Position numbers and translations under genes: made by a program. Positions 1 through 6,351 of a DNA stretch of 6,619 nucleotides are shown one piece after another; position 1 is the stretch's first letter; every line of letters begins with the position of its first letter. Below the pieces are notes generated by a model, which had not been told where the DNA came from, did no database searches, and worked only from the letters and a program-made list of their open reading frames with translations. This DNA comes from Actinomycetes bacterium (lineage in GTDB: Bacteria > Actinomycetota > Actinomycetes > Actinomycetales > Dermatophilaceae). The stretch covers positions 1 to 6,619 of the forward strand of contig JAEWFB010000027.1 of NCBI GenBank assembly GCA_023389095.1, given 5' to 3'.

Positions 1-189
1 GACGACAACAGCCCCGGCGCCGAGCGAGGCGAGCAGCGGCCCGTACATCGAGCGCGCGCCCTCGTAGACCATGTCGGCGGCGAGGCTGACGAACCCGAAC
101 CACCAGACCACCCGCCACGCCGACCACCGCGGCGCCGGCCGCGTGCCGGTCAGCGGTGAGGTGGAGGCGTCGGGGGCGGGCTCGGTCAT
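1..189 (-). CDS. MFS transporter, N-terminal fragment
   Basis: This is the first 63 codons of a gene that runs off the left edge, starting at an ATG at 189. After a polar, Pro/Ala-rich N-terminal tail of about 20 residues it reads RVVWWFGFVSLAADMVYEGA and then RSMYGPLLASLGAGAVVV. The run of hydrophobic residues with an embedded Asp and Glu-Gly-Ala-Arg, followed by GPLLASLGA, is typical of the first transmembrane helix and following loop of a group of bacterial major facilitator superfamily permeases. It would be an inner-membrane transporter; the substrate cannot be told from this fragment. The gene is divergent from the pirin gene with only 37 bp between the start codons. There is no Shine-Dalgarno sequence before the ATG, and a TACGTT hexamer lies 7 nt upstream, so the mRNA is probably leaderless. 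The call rests on sequence recognition of one segment only. Confidence 0.78.
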   Translation of the reverse strand, partial: MTEPAPDASTSPLTGTRPAPRWSAWRVVWWFGFVSLAADMVYEGARSMYGPLLASLGAGAVVV

Positions 190-202
190 GGTGGGAAACG
201 TA
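190..202 (-). promoter_or_regulatory. Putative leaderless -10 element for the MFS gene
   Basis: On the minus strand, TACGTT (202 to 197) fits the TANNNT -10 consensus and is followed by 7 nt and then the ATG. Transcription would therefore start at or next to the start codon. No convincing -35 element is visible. It shares a 37-bp gap with the opposing pirin promoter, so the two polymerases would compete for the same DNA. Confidence 0.5.
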
Positions 203-214
203 GCAACGTCGCCT

Positions 215-226
215 TAGCCTGATCCG
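215..226 (+). promoter_or_regulatory. Putative leaderless -10 element for the pirin gene
   Basis: TAGCCT (215-220) fits TANNNT and is followed by exactly 6 nt and the GTG start at 227, placing the transcription start on the first base of the start codon. There is no Shine-Dalgarno sequence, which supports a leaderless message. No clear -35 hexamer is seen 17-18 bp upstream. The mannosidase gene has the same arrangement (TAGGGT, 6 nt, GTG). Confidence 0.55.
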
Positions 227-1243
227 GTGAGCAACCCGGACCGCTCCCCTGCCGAGGTCACCTGCGAGCACCGCGACGCCGACGCGGGATCCGTTCCCGG
301 CACCGGCCCCGTCGTGCTCCCCTACCGTGACGTGCCGCTCGGCGGCTCCCGGGCGATGCCGGTGCGGCGCAGCCTGCCGCAGCGGGAACGCTCGCTCATC
401 GGGGCGTGGTGCTTCGTCGACCACTACGGCCCGGACGACGTGTCGGCGACCGGCGGCATGGTCGTGCCCGGCCACCCGCACACCGGCCTGCAGACCGTCT
501 CCTGGCTCTTCTCGGGCGAGGTGGAGCACCGCGACACCACCGGGGTGCACGCGTTCGTCCGCCCCGGCGAGCTCAACATCATGACGGCGGGCAACGGCAT
601 CGCCCACTCCGAGTACTCGACGCCGGCCACGACGACGCTCCACGGCGCGCAGCTGTGGGTGGCCCTGCCCGAGGTGAGCCGTTTCGCGGCGCCGGGGTTC
701 GAGCACTACGCGCCACCGGTCACCGACGTCGACGGGTGCCGCGTGCTCGTCTTCCTCGGTTCGCTGTTCGGTCAGACGTCACCGGTGTCGATGCACTCAG
801 CGCTGGTCGGCGCCGAGGTGACCGTGCCCGCCGGCCGCTCGATCGACGTGGACCTCGACGCGACATACGAGCACGGGTTCCTCTGCGACACAGGGACACT
901 CACGGCCCGCACGGTCAGCACGGCCACGGCCAAGCCCGGCGAGATCGTCTACGTCCCGGTCGGCACGACGACGGCGACCCTGACGGCCGGCGACGAGGAC
1001 ACCCGCCTCCTCGTCCTGGGCGGCGCCCCGTTCGGCGAGCAGGTCGTCATGTGGTGGAACTTCATCGGGCGCAGCCACGAGGAGATCGTCGGCTTCCGCG
1101 AGCAGTGGCAGCACGAGCGCGAGGTCGCCGCCGGTGGCGCCCCGCCCGACGCGTCGGCGCGCTACGGCACCTTCCCCGACGCGTGGGAACACACGCTGCC
1201 CGCCCCGGGTCTGCCCAACCTGCGTCTGCGCTCCCGCGGCTGA
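227..1243 (+). CDS. Pirin family protein (bicupin metalloprotein)
   Basis: The 338-residue product carries the pirin signature. VRRSLPQRERSLIGAWCFVDHYGP (about residues 46-69) is followed by GHPHTGLQTVSWLFSGEVEHRD (82-103) and GELNIMTAGNGIAHSEYS (114-131). The four expected metal ligands, equivalent to His56, His58, His101 and Glu103 of human pirin, are His83, His85, His127 and Glu129. The C-terminal half has the second cupin domain, with GGAPFGEQVVMWWNFIGRSHEEI typical of pirins. Family members bind iron or another divalent metal in the cytoplasm; some act as quercetin 2,3-dioxygenases or redox sensors, and the role here is unknown. The protein is longer than the usual 230-300 residues because of about 40 extra N-terminal residues and a Gly/Ala-rich tail. 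The GTG start is chosen because a -10-like TAGCCT lies 6 nt upstream, implying a leaderless mRNA. It is probably cotranscribed with the oxidoreductase gene 18 bp downstream. Confidence 0.93.
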   Translation: MSNPDRSPAEVTCEHRDADAGSVPGTGPVVLPYRDVPLGGSRAMPVRRSLPQRERSLIGAWCFVDHYGPDDVSATGGMVVPGHPHTGLQTVSWLFSGEVEHRDTTGVHAFVRPGELNIMTAGNGIAHSEYSTPATTTLHGAQLWVALPEVSRFAAPGFEHYAPPVTDVDGCRVLVFLGSLFGQTSPVSMHSALVGAEVTVPAGRSIDVDLDATYEHGFLCDTGTLTARTVSTATAKPGEIVYVPVGTTTATLTAGDEDTRLLVLGGAPFGEQVVMWWNFIGRSHEEIVGFREQWQHEREVAAGGAPPDASARYGTFPDAWEHTLPAPGLPNLRLRSRG

Positions 1244-1246
1244 CTT

Positions 1247-1253
1247 GAAAGGA
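1247..1253 (+). promoter_or_regulatory. Ribosome binding site deciding the oxidoreductase start
   Basis: GAAAGGA lies 8 nt before the ATG at 1262. Another in-frame ATG at 1253 overlaps the last base of this site and could not use it, so 1262 is the preferred start. Confidence 0.7.
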
Positions 1254-1261
1254 TGGGGGCC

Positions 1262-2278
1262 ATGCGCGCGACGACGATCCACGGCCCCGGTGACATCCGC
1301 CTGTCCGAGGTGCCCGACCCGACCATCGAGGCCCCGACCGACGCCATCGTGCGCGTCACGGCGGGGTGCATCTGCGGCTCGGACCTGTGGCCCTACCGCG
1401 GCGAGAACCCGATCCGCGAGGGCGCGACGATCGGCCACGAGGCCGTCGGTGTCGTCGAGGCGGTCGGCCCGGACGTCAAGGACTTCCGGCCCGGCGACTT
1501 CGTCGTCATCCCGTTCTGCCACTGCGACAACACCTGCCCGGACTGCCTGGCCGGCGTCCAGTCCGCCTGCCCGAACGCCGACGGCACGGCGAGCGGGCAG
1601 GCCGAGCTGACCCTGGTCACGCAGGCCGACGGCAGCCTCGTCAAGACCGACGGGATGCCCGACGAGCGGTTCGTGCCCTCGCTCCTCGCCCTGTCCGACG
1701 TCATGGCCACGGGCTGGCACGCAGCCGTCGCGGCCCGGGTGACGCCCGGCTCGACGGTCGTCGTCGTCGGTGACGGCGCGGTCGGCCTCTGCGGCGTCAT
1801 CGCGGCCGAGCAGCTCGGGGCCGAGCGGATCGTCGCGATGTCGCGGCACGAGCCGCGGCAGGCCCTGGCCCGCGAGTTCGGCGCCACCCACGTCGTGGCC
1901 GAGCGCGGCGACGACGCCGTGGCGGCGGTCATGGACCTCACCGGAGGCATCGGCGCCGACTCCGTCCTCGAGTGCGTCGGCACCCACCAGGCGATGGACA
2001 CCGCCTTCCACGTCGCGCGCGCCGGTTCGACGGTCGGCTTCGTCGGGGTGCCGCACGGTGTCGAGCTCCCGCTCCGGCGGATGTTCGTGCGCAACATCGG
2101 CCTGGCCGGCGGCATCGCCCCGGTCCGTCGCTACCTGCCCGACCTCATGGAGCGGGTCCTGTCCGGTCGCATCGACCCGGGCCGGGTCTTCGACCTGACG
2201 CTGCCGCTCGACGAGGTCGCCGAGGGCTACCGGGCCATGGACGAGCGGCGCGCCGTCAAGGTGCTGCTGCAGCCCTGA
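1262..2278 (+). CDS. Zinc-dependent alcohol dehydrogenase family protein
   Basis: This is a 338-residue medium-chain dehydrogenase/reductase in the cytoplasm. Residues 1-160 form the GroES-like catalytic domain: CGSD with the catalytic zinc ligand Cys38, GHE with His59 and Glu60, and LSDVMATGWH with Asp146 as the likely third ligand position. The structural-zinc lobe (86-103) has Cys88, Cys92, Cys95 and Cys103 with an additional Cys86; the first spacing is x3 rather than the common x2. The Rossmann fold begins at TVVVVGDGAVGLCGV (165-179), with the GxGxxG motif. The strand-2 end is AMSRHEP, with Ser-Arg rather than an acidic residue, which suggests NADP(H) over NAD(H). The length is normal for the family and the substrate is unknown. 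It lies 18 bp after the pirin gene and has its own ribosome binding site, so the two are probably one operon. An annotation as threonine or glutathione-independent formaldehyde dehydrogenase is less likely, since the diagnostic insertions of those groups are not seen. Confidence 0.93.
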   Translation: MRATTIHGPGDIRLSEVPDPTIEAPTDAIVRVTAGCICGSDLWPYRGENPIREGATIGHEAVGVVEAVGPDVKDFRPGDFVVIPFCHCDNTCPDCLAGVQSACPNADGTASGQAELTLVTQADGSLVKTDGMPDERFVPSLLALSDVMATGWHAAVAARVTPGSTVVVVGDGAVGLCGVIAAEQLGAERIVAMSRHEPRQALAREFGATHVVAERGDDAVAAVMDLTGGIGADSVLECVGTHQAMDTAFHVARAGSTVGFVGVPHGVELPLRRMFVRNIGLAGGIAPVRRYLPDLMERVLSGRIDPGRVFDLTLPLDEVAEGYRAMDERRAVKVLLQP

Positions 2279-2379
2279 GCAGCGGGTCCGACTGCCCGAG
2301 AACGCGATCCGCTGGATGTCACCCAGAGTTCGCGCATTTGTCACTGTGCTGGAGTTTGGCGACGGAATGCCCTTTTACT

Positions 2380-2408
2380 TTGCAGTTGACCCATTCGGCA
2401 CATAAAGT
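2380..2408 (+). promoter_or_regulatory. Predicted promoter of the DUF1801 gene
   Basis: TTGCAG (2380-2385) and TAAAGT (2403-2408) are separated by 17 bp, a good match to the housekeeping -35/-10 arrangement. A start near 2415 would give a leader of about 45 nt that contains the ribosome binding site. The promoter lies in the AT-richest stretch of the window (roughly 2328-2420), a further sign that this gap is regulatory. Confidence 0.55.
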
Positions 2409-2446
2409 CGCAGACATCCCCTCCGACAACCGGTCCGAGAAACTGA

Positions 2447-2453
2447 GTGAGGA
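2447..2453 (+). promoter_or_regulatory. Ribosome binding site for the TTG-started DUF1801 gene
   Basis: GTGAGGA ends 6 nt before the TTG at 2460. This spacing is what supports the uncommon TTG codon as the start; no ATG or GTG lies in frame nearby ahead of the conserved domain. Confidence 0.65.
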
Positions 2454-2459
2454 CCAGGC

Positions 2460-2837
2460 TTGGCCCCGAGATTCGCGTCCGTCGACGAGTACATCGCCTC
2501 CTATCCCGAGGAGACGCGGACTCAGCTCGCAAGGGTGCGCACGGCGATCCGCACGGCGGTGCCCGAGGCCGACGAGAAGATCAGCTACGGCATGGCCACG
2601 TTCACCGTCGAGGGCAAGCCGCTGCTCTACTTCGCCGGGTGGAAGAACCACGTCGGCGTCTACCCCGTGCCGACCGGCGACACCGCCTTCGAGGAGGCCA
2701 TCCGGCCCTTTCGTCGCGCCAAGGACACCGTGCGGTTCCCGATCACCAGGCCGGTGCCCCTCGACCTCATCGCGACCATCGCGCGGCTCTGCGTGAAACG
2801 TCGCGCCGAGCGCGAGGAGCAGTCCCAGTCCGGCTGA
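2460..2837 (+). CDS. DUF1801 domain protein (YdhG/Fra-like)
   Basis: This encodes a small 125-residue cytosolic protein that is almost entirely a DUF1801 domain. Visible family motifs are SVDEYIASYPEE (7-18), VRTAIRTAVPEADEKISYGM (26-45), YFAGWKNHVGVYP (57-69) and KDTVRFPITRPVPLDLI (88-104). The fold is related to YdhG/YjbR and frataxin-like proteins, and the Bacillus member Fra has been described as an iron chaperone. That role cannot be assigned here from sequence alone, and most actinobacterial relatives are uncharacterised. The last 15 residues are charged (RRAEREEQSQSG). The start is TTG, supported by the ribosome binding site at 2447-2453 and by the alignment of the family N-terminus just after it. 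It appears to be a single-gene unit with its own promoter, and it converges on the mannosidase gene with a 21-bp gap in which no terminator hairpin is seen. Confidence 0.92.
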   Translation: MAPRFASVDEYIASYPEETRTQLARVRTAIRTAVPEADEKISYGMATFTVEGKPLLYFAGWKNHVGVYPVPTGDTAFEEAIRPFRRAKDTVRFPITRPVPLDLIATIARLCVKRRAEREEQSQSG

Positions 2838-2858
2838 GGTTGTCCGAGCCGCCCGCGG

Positions 2859-5800
2859 TCAGCGTCGGGGCGTCAGGCGCAGTGTGACGATGCGGAACGG
2901 CCGCAGCCGCAAGCGGATTGCGCCGGCATCGTCCTGGGTGTCGGTGGCGAGCGACGCGCGCCCCTCGAGCGCCGGCGACCCTGCCTCCTCGAGCAGGTCG
3001 GTCTCGACGACACGCGCCACGGGGAAGCCCGGCACGAGCGTCACGTCGCGGCGACCGCCGAGGGCCTCGTAGAGGCGGACGACGACATCGCCGCTGCCGT
3101 CCTCGGCCAGCTTGACCGCCTCGACGACGCAGCCCGGGTCGTCCACTGCGACAACGGGCGCCACCGGCGACGCGTCGTGGCCCGCCACCCCGGGCAGGGT
3201 GCCGAGGATCGGCAGGTGCATCGCGTAACCGTGCGCGACCGCCTCGGCGACGTCGGCGCCGGGCACGATCCCGAACCGCACGACGTGCTCGCCGACGACC
3301 TCCGAGGCGTCGGTGTCGGGGTCGGGGAACGACGGCGAGCGCAGCAGCGTCAGGCGCACCGTCGTGACCGGCTCGCCCGACGCGTCGACGCCGCGGCGCA
3401 CCGCGTGCCCGTACGTCGACTCGTTGACGACGGCCAGCCCCCAGCCCTCCTCGCCGACGTGCAGCCAACGGTGGGCGACCATCTCGTGGCGGGCGGTCTC
3501 CCACGACGTGTTCTCGTGGGTGGGTCGGCGCAGGTGGCCGAACTGGATGTCGGCGGTGCTGTGCGGCGCGAGCACCGGCACGGGCACGTAGGCGGCGAGG
3601 GCCCGCTCGCTCTCCCGCCAGTCGACGCGCACCTCGACGTCGACCCGCGGTGAGTCGGCCGTGACGGTGGTGCGCTGCACGTACGTCGAGCGCCCGACGC
3701 GCCCGCGGGCCTCGACGACGACGCGCAGCGGCCCCGCCTCGACGACCCGTGCGGCGTGCGCGCCGACCTCGCCCGACGCGTCGGGCGTGACGTCGGGCGA
3801 CGTCCACGTGCGGGCGTGCGGCTTGTCGATGTCCCAGGCGTCCCACATCGCCGGCACGTCGGGGTGCAGGCGCAGCTCGGCGGCCCGACCCCCGGGCGGG
3901 AGCGCGTCGCGGCCGCCGTGGCGCAGGTCGGCGAGCCGCTCGATGGACCCGTCGGGCGCGACCGTGACCGACACGAGTCCGTTGGCCACGGTGAGCCCGT
4001 CGACCTCGACGGGGTGCTCGGGCTCGACGCGTCGACCTCCGACGGACAGCGCCGCGACCTCGACGAGCGCCACCTCACCGCCACCCCCGCCGGGTGCGAC
4101 GACCTCACGCCGCGCCAGCGGGCCGGCGTTGAGCAGTCCGGGCCGCCCGGCGTCCTCGTTCGCACCCTCGCCCTCGCTCGCGCCCGCGAGCAGGTCGAGC
4201 GCCTCGGCCACGAGGGCGTGCAGCGCGGCGGTGAGCCGCTCGAAGTCGGCGCGGGCCTCGCGGTGCACCCAGGCGATGGCGCTGCCGGGGAGGATGTCGT
4301 GGAACTGCAGGAGCAGCAGGCGCTCCCACACGAGGCGCAGCCGCTCGGCGGGCCAGTCGCCGCGGCCGCGCAGGACCACGAGGGTCCACGCGAGCTCGGC
4401 CTGGCGCAGGAGAGCCTCGCAGCCGCGGTTGCCGGCCTTCATGGCGCGCTGGCTCGTCAGGGTGCCGCGGTGCAGCTCGAGGTAGAGCTCGCCGGCCCAC
4501 GTCGGCGCGCGGTCGGCGTACTCGTCGCGGACGGCGTCGAAGAACGAGGACGCCGAGCCCACCTCGACGGCGGGCGAGCCCTCGAGCGAGCGCAGCCGCC
4601 GGGCCCGCTCGAGCATCTCGCGCTCGGGACCGCCGCCACCGTCGCCGAACCCGAAGGGGATGAGCGCCCGCCGGGACCGGCCCTTCTCGAGGTGCTGGCG
4701 GCCCGAGCGGTGGACGTCGGCACCGCCGAGCTTGCTCTCGTAGGTGTCGGCCGGTGGGAAGTGCGTCAGGATGCGCGACCCGTCGATGCCCTCCCACCAG
4801 AAGGTGTGGTGCGGGAAGGTGTTCGTGTCGTTCCAGCTCAGCTTCTGCGTCAGGAACCACTCGGCCCCCGCGAGCCGCGCGATCTGCGGGTAGGCCGCCG
4901 CGTAGCCGAAGGAGTCGGGCAGCCAGACGCCGGCGCAGCGCCGGCCGAGCTCGCGCCCGAAGAAGAGCTGGCCGTGGAGCAGCTGGCGCACGAGCGACTC
5001 CCCTCCCGGCATGACGCCGTCGGCCTCGACCCACTGCCCGCCGACCGGCTCCCACGTGCCGGCCTCGACGGCGTCGAGGATGCGCTGCCAGATCGCCGGG
5101 TGGTGCTCCTTGGTCCAGGCGTACTGCTGCGCCGACGAGCAGGCGAAGACGAGCTCGGGGTAGTCGGCCGCGAGCGCCGTGACGTTCGCGAAGGTGCGCG
5201 CGCACTTGCGGACGGTCTCGCGCACCGGCCAGAGCCACGCCGAGTCGATGTGGGCGTGTCCGACGGCGGTGAGGCGCTGGGCGCTCGGGACGGCCGGCGC
5301 CGCGAGGACCTCGGCCAGCGCCGCCCGCGCCGCCTCGGCGGTGCCGCGCACGTCGTGGACGTCGAGGGACGCGAGGGCGTCGTCGAGCGCGGCGGTCACC
5401 TCGAGGCGACGGGCGTCGCGTTCGGGCAGCTCGGTGGCGAGGTCGACGAGGACGTCGAGGTCCATGGCGAGCCCGAAGACCTCCGGCTCGAAGACGGCGA
5501 CGTCGATGCGGCCGAGCACGTACCGCGGGTCGTCGCCGGCGGTGGCGCGGTCGCCGAGCCCGGTGGGCCGGAAGCCGTGCTCCATGACGGCCGGGTTGCC
5601 CGCGGCCTCGAGGTGCAGGTGGATCGGCTCGCCCCCGGTGGCCTCGGGCGTGACGCGGTACCAGCGGTTCATCGGGTGGATCCCCTTGAGCGGCGTGCCC
5701 GACGCGTCGTGCAGCAGGCCCTCCGCCTGGAACCCGGGCCCCTCGCCGTGGAACCCGAGGTCGACGACCACCTCGACGCACCGCCCGGCGAACGCGTCCG

Positions 5801-6032
5801 GCACGGCCCCGGTGATCTCGAACCACCATGTCGACCACGGCTCGCCCCACGGGGTGCCCGGCCCGACCGGCTCGTGCGGTGCCGCGAGCGCCTCGGCGGC
5901 CGGCACCGGTTCGCCGGGCGCGTGCCAGGCCGACACCGCGAGCGGGGTGCGGTCCCGGTGGACCGCCGGCAGGACGTGCTCGGCGAGCACGCGACGGGAG
6001 CGGGCGAGGACGTGCGAGCTGTCGTCGAACAC
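2859..6032 (-). CDS. Alpha-mannosidase, glycoside hydrolase family 38
   Basis: The 1057-residue protein matches the length and architecture of cytosolic/vacuolar class II alpha-mannosidases (MAN2C1, Ams1). Residues 1-250 are the N-terminal beta domain, including WSTWWFEITG and the LHLEAAGNPAVMEHGF segment. The GH38 catalytic domain starts at GHAHIDSAWLWPVRET (258-272), with zinc ligands His261 and Asp263. WLPDSFGYAAAYPQI (370-384) has the likely nucleophile and ligand Asp373, and QFHDILPGS (576-584) supplies His578. FWWEGIDGSRILTHFPP (411-427) and PFGFGDGGGGPE (459-470) are also conserved. An acidic linker (about 618-630) leads into the C-terminal beta domains (from about 632). There is no signal peptide, so it probably trims terminal alpha-linked mannose from imported or internal oligosaccharides; the true substrate is unknown. 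The GTG start is supported by a -10-like TAGGGT 6 nt upstream. All catalytic residues are present and no frameshift is seen. Confidence 0.95.
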   Translation of the reverse strand: MFDDSSHVLARSRRVLAEHVLPAVHRDRTPLAVSAWHAPGEPVPAAEALAAPHEPVGPGTPWGEPWSTWWFEITGAVPDAFAGRCVEVVVDLGFHGEGPGFQAEGLLHDASGTPLKGIHPMNRWYRVTPEATGGEPIHLHLEAAGNPAVMEHGFRPTGLGDRATAGDDPRYVLGRIDVAVFEPEVFGLAMDLDVLVDLATELPERDARRLEVTAALDDALASLDVHDVRGTAEAARAALAEVLAAPAVPSAQRLTAVGHAHIDSAWLWPVRETVRKCARTFANVTALAADYPELVFACSSAQQYAWTKEHHPAIWQRILDAVEAGTWEPVGGQWVEADGVMPGGESLVRQLLHGQLFFGRELGRRCAGVWLPDSFGYAAAYPQIARLAGAEWFLTQKLSWNDTNTFPHHTFWWEGIDGSRILTHFPPADTYESKLGGADVHRSGRQHLEKGRSRRALIPFGFGDGGGGPEREMLERARRLRSLEGSPAVEVGSASSFFDAVRDEYADRAPTWAGELYLELHRGTLTSQRAMKAGNRGCEALLRQAELAWTLVVLRGRGDWPAERLRLVWERLLLLQFHDILPGSAIAWVHREARADFERLTAALHALVAEALDLLAGASEGEGANEDAGRPGLLNAGPLARREVVAPGGGGGEVALVEVAALSVGGRRVEPEHPVEVDGLTVANGLVSVTVAPDGSIERLADLRHGGRDALPPGGRAAELRLHPDVPAMWDAWDIDKPHARTWTSPDVTPDASGEVGAHAARVVEAGPLRVVVEARGRVGRSTYVQRTTVTADSPRVDVEVRVDWRESERALAAYVPVPVLAPHSTADIQFGHLRRPTHENTSWETARHEMVAHRWLHVGEEGWGLAVVNESTYGHAVRRGVDASGEPVTTVRLTLLRSPSFPDPDTDASEVVGEHVVRFGIVPGADVAEAVAHGYAMHLPILGTLPGVAGHDASPVAPVVAVDDPGCVVEAVKLAEDGSGDVVVRLYEALGGRRDVTLVPGFPVARVVETDLLEEAGSPALEGRASLATDTQDDAGAIRLRLRPFRIVTLRLTPRR

Positions 6033-6044
6033 GCGTCGACCCTA
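6033..6044 (-). promoter_or_regulatory. Putative leaderless -10 element for the mannosidase gene
   Basis: On the minus strand TAGGGT (6044 to 6039) is followed by 6 nt and the GTG start at 6032. No Shine-Dalgarno sequence precedes the GTG, and no good -35 hexamer is visible at 17-18 bp. The spacing equals that of the pirin gene. Confidence 0.5.
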
Positions 6045-6183
6045 GCCAGACGCGCGGCGGCCGGACGGCAGACGGACACGGACAACCCGGACCGCGCGCG
6101 TCGTCCCGCGACCGCCGTCCGCCGCGACCACCTGCTTGTAGCGGACGCGTCGGCCCGCCGCCTGCAAAACGCGAGAAGTGCCA
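6045..6183. other. Intergenic DNA with no recognised element
   Basis: This is the left part of the 530-bp gap between the mannosidase gene and the riboswitch-controlled gene. It is GC-rich, and open frames crossing it are continuations of frames antisense to the mannosidase without family motifs. It would contain the upstream region of the mannosidase promoter. The rest of the gap is described in the entries that follow. Confidence 0.5.
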
Positions 6184-6199
6184 TGTGACGTAGGTCACA
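6184..6199. promoter_or_regulatory. CRP/GlxR-type operator
   Basis: TGTGACGTAGGTCACA has perfect 6-bp half-sites (TGTGAC/GTCACA) around four bases. It fits both the CRP pattern TGTGA-N6-TCACA and the actinobacterial GlxR pattern TGTGANNTANNTCACA, where the central TA is also present. Cyclic AMP receptor proteins of this type are known to control rpf genes in Mycobacterium, Corynebacterium and Streptomyces. The centre lies about 125 bp upstream of the predicted start of the riboswitch transcript and about 160 bp upstream of the mannosidase start, so which gene it serves is not settled by position. Confidence 0.75.
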
Positions 6200-6208
6200 C
6201 TCACGCCT

Positions 6209-6230
6209 CGGTAAAGGCCCGGTAAAGGCC
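6209..6230 (+). repeat. 11-bp perfect tandem repeat
   Basis: CGGTAAAGGCC occurs twice without a gap (6209-6219 and 6220-6230). The 11-bp period is close to one turn of DNA, so two copies would present the same face to a protein. It starts 9 bp after the CRP-type palindrome and ends about 50 bp before the -35 of the riboswitch promoter, a position suited to an activator or repressor. No known factor is recognised. Confidence 0.75.
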
Positions 6231-6280
6231 ACGCATGGAGTCATTCAGGACGTATCCGGCACGCCCACCGTTACCGCGGC

Positions 6281-6310
6281 GTGACATGGCCCGGTTGATT
6301 CGTCTACAGT
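6281..6310 (+). promoter_or_regulatory. Predicted housekeeping promoter of the riboswitch transcript
   Basis: GTGACA (6281-6286) matches TTGACA at five of six positions, and TACAGT (6305-6310) fits TANNNT. The spacer is 18 bp. The predicted start is near 6316-6317, giving a 5' leader of about 246 nt that contains the whole riboswitch. Confidence 0.7.
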
Positions 6311-6317
6311 TCCGGAA

Positions 6318-6338
6318 GTCCGACCCCCCTGGTCGGGC
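6318..6338 (+). other. Stem-loop at the predicted mRNA 5' end
   Basis: CCGACC (6320-6325) and GGTCGG (6331-6336) form a perfect stem around the loop CCCCT. One wobble and one further pair extend it to eight pairs (6318-6325/6331-6338). It begins within a base or two of the predicted transcription start. It has no T-tract, so it is not an intrinsic terminator, and a protective 5' hairpin is a plausible role. Confidence 0.5.
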
Positions 6339-6351
6339 GCGTACGAGGTGG

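Noticed and set aside
1253..1261. An earlier in-frame ATG for the dehydrogenase, three codons upstream.
   Set aside because: It overlaps the Shine-Dalgarno sequence GAAAGGA, which is correctly spaced only for the ATG at 1262.
797..2344. A 515-codon minus-strand open frame antisense to pirin and the dehydrogenase.
   Set aside because: There are no recognisable motifs, the composition is Arg/Asp/Gly/Val-biased, and it covers two well-supported genes on the plus strand.
2838..2858. A bidirectional terminator between the convergent DUF1801 and mannosidase genes.
   Set aside because: The 21-bp gap has no stable inverted repeat and no T-tract on either strand.
6080..6085. TTGTCC on the minus strand as a -35 for the mannosidase promoter.
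   Set aside because: It lies about 35 bp from the -10 hexamer, twice the usable spacing.
3756..6188. An 810-codon open frame on the plus strand antisense to the mannosidase.
   Set aside because: It is an effect of GC-rich codon bias on the opposite strand. The translation is low-complexity Arg/Gly/Val/Leu-rich with no family motif, while the minus-strand frame has all GH38 catalytic motifs.
4105..6204. A 699-codon minus-strand open frame overlapping the mannosidase in another frame.
   Set aside because: The translation is Arg/Pro/Gly/Ala-rich without domain motifs, typical of an out-of-frame shadow in high-GC DNA.
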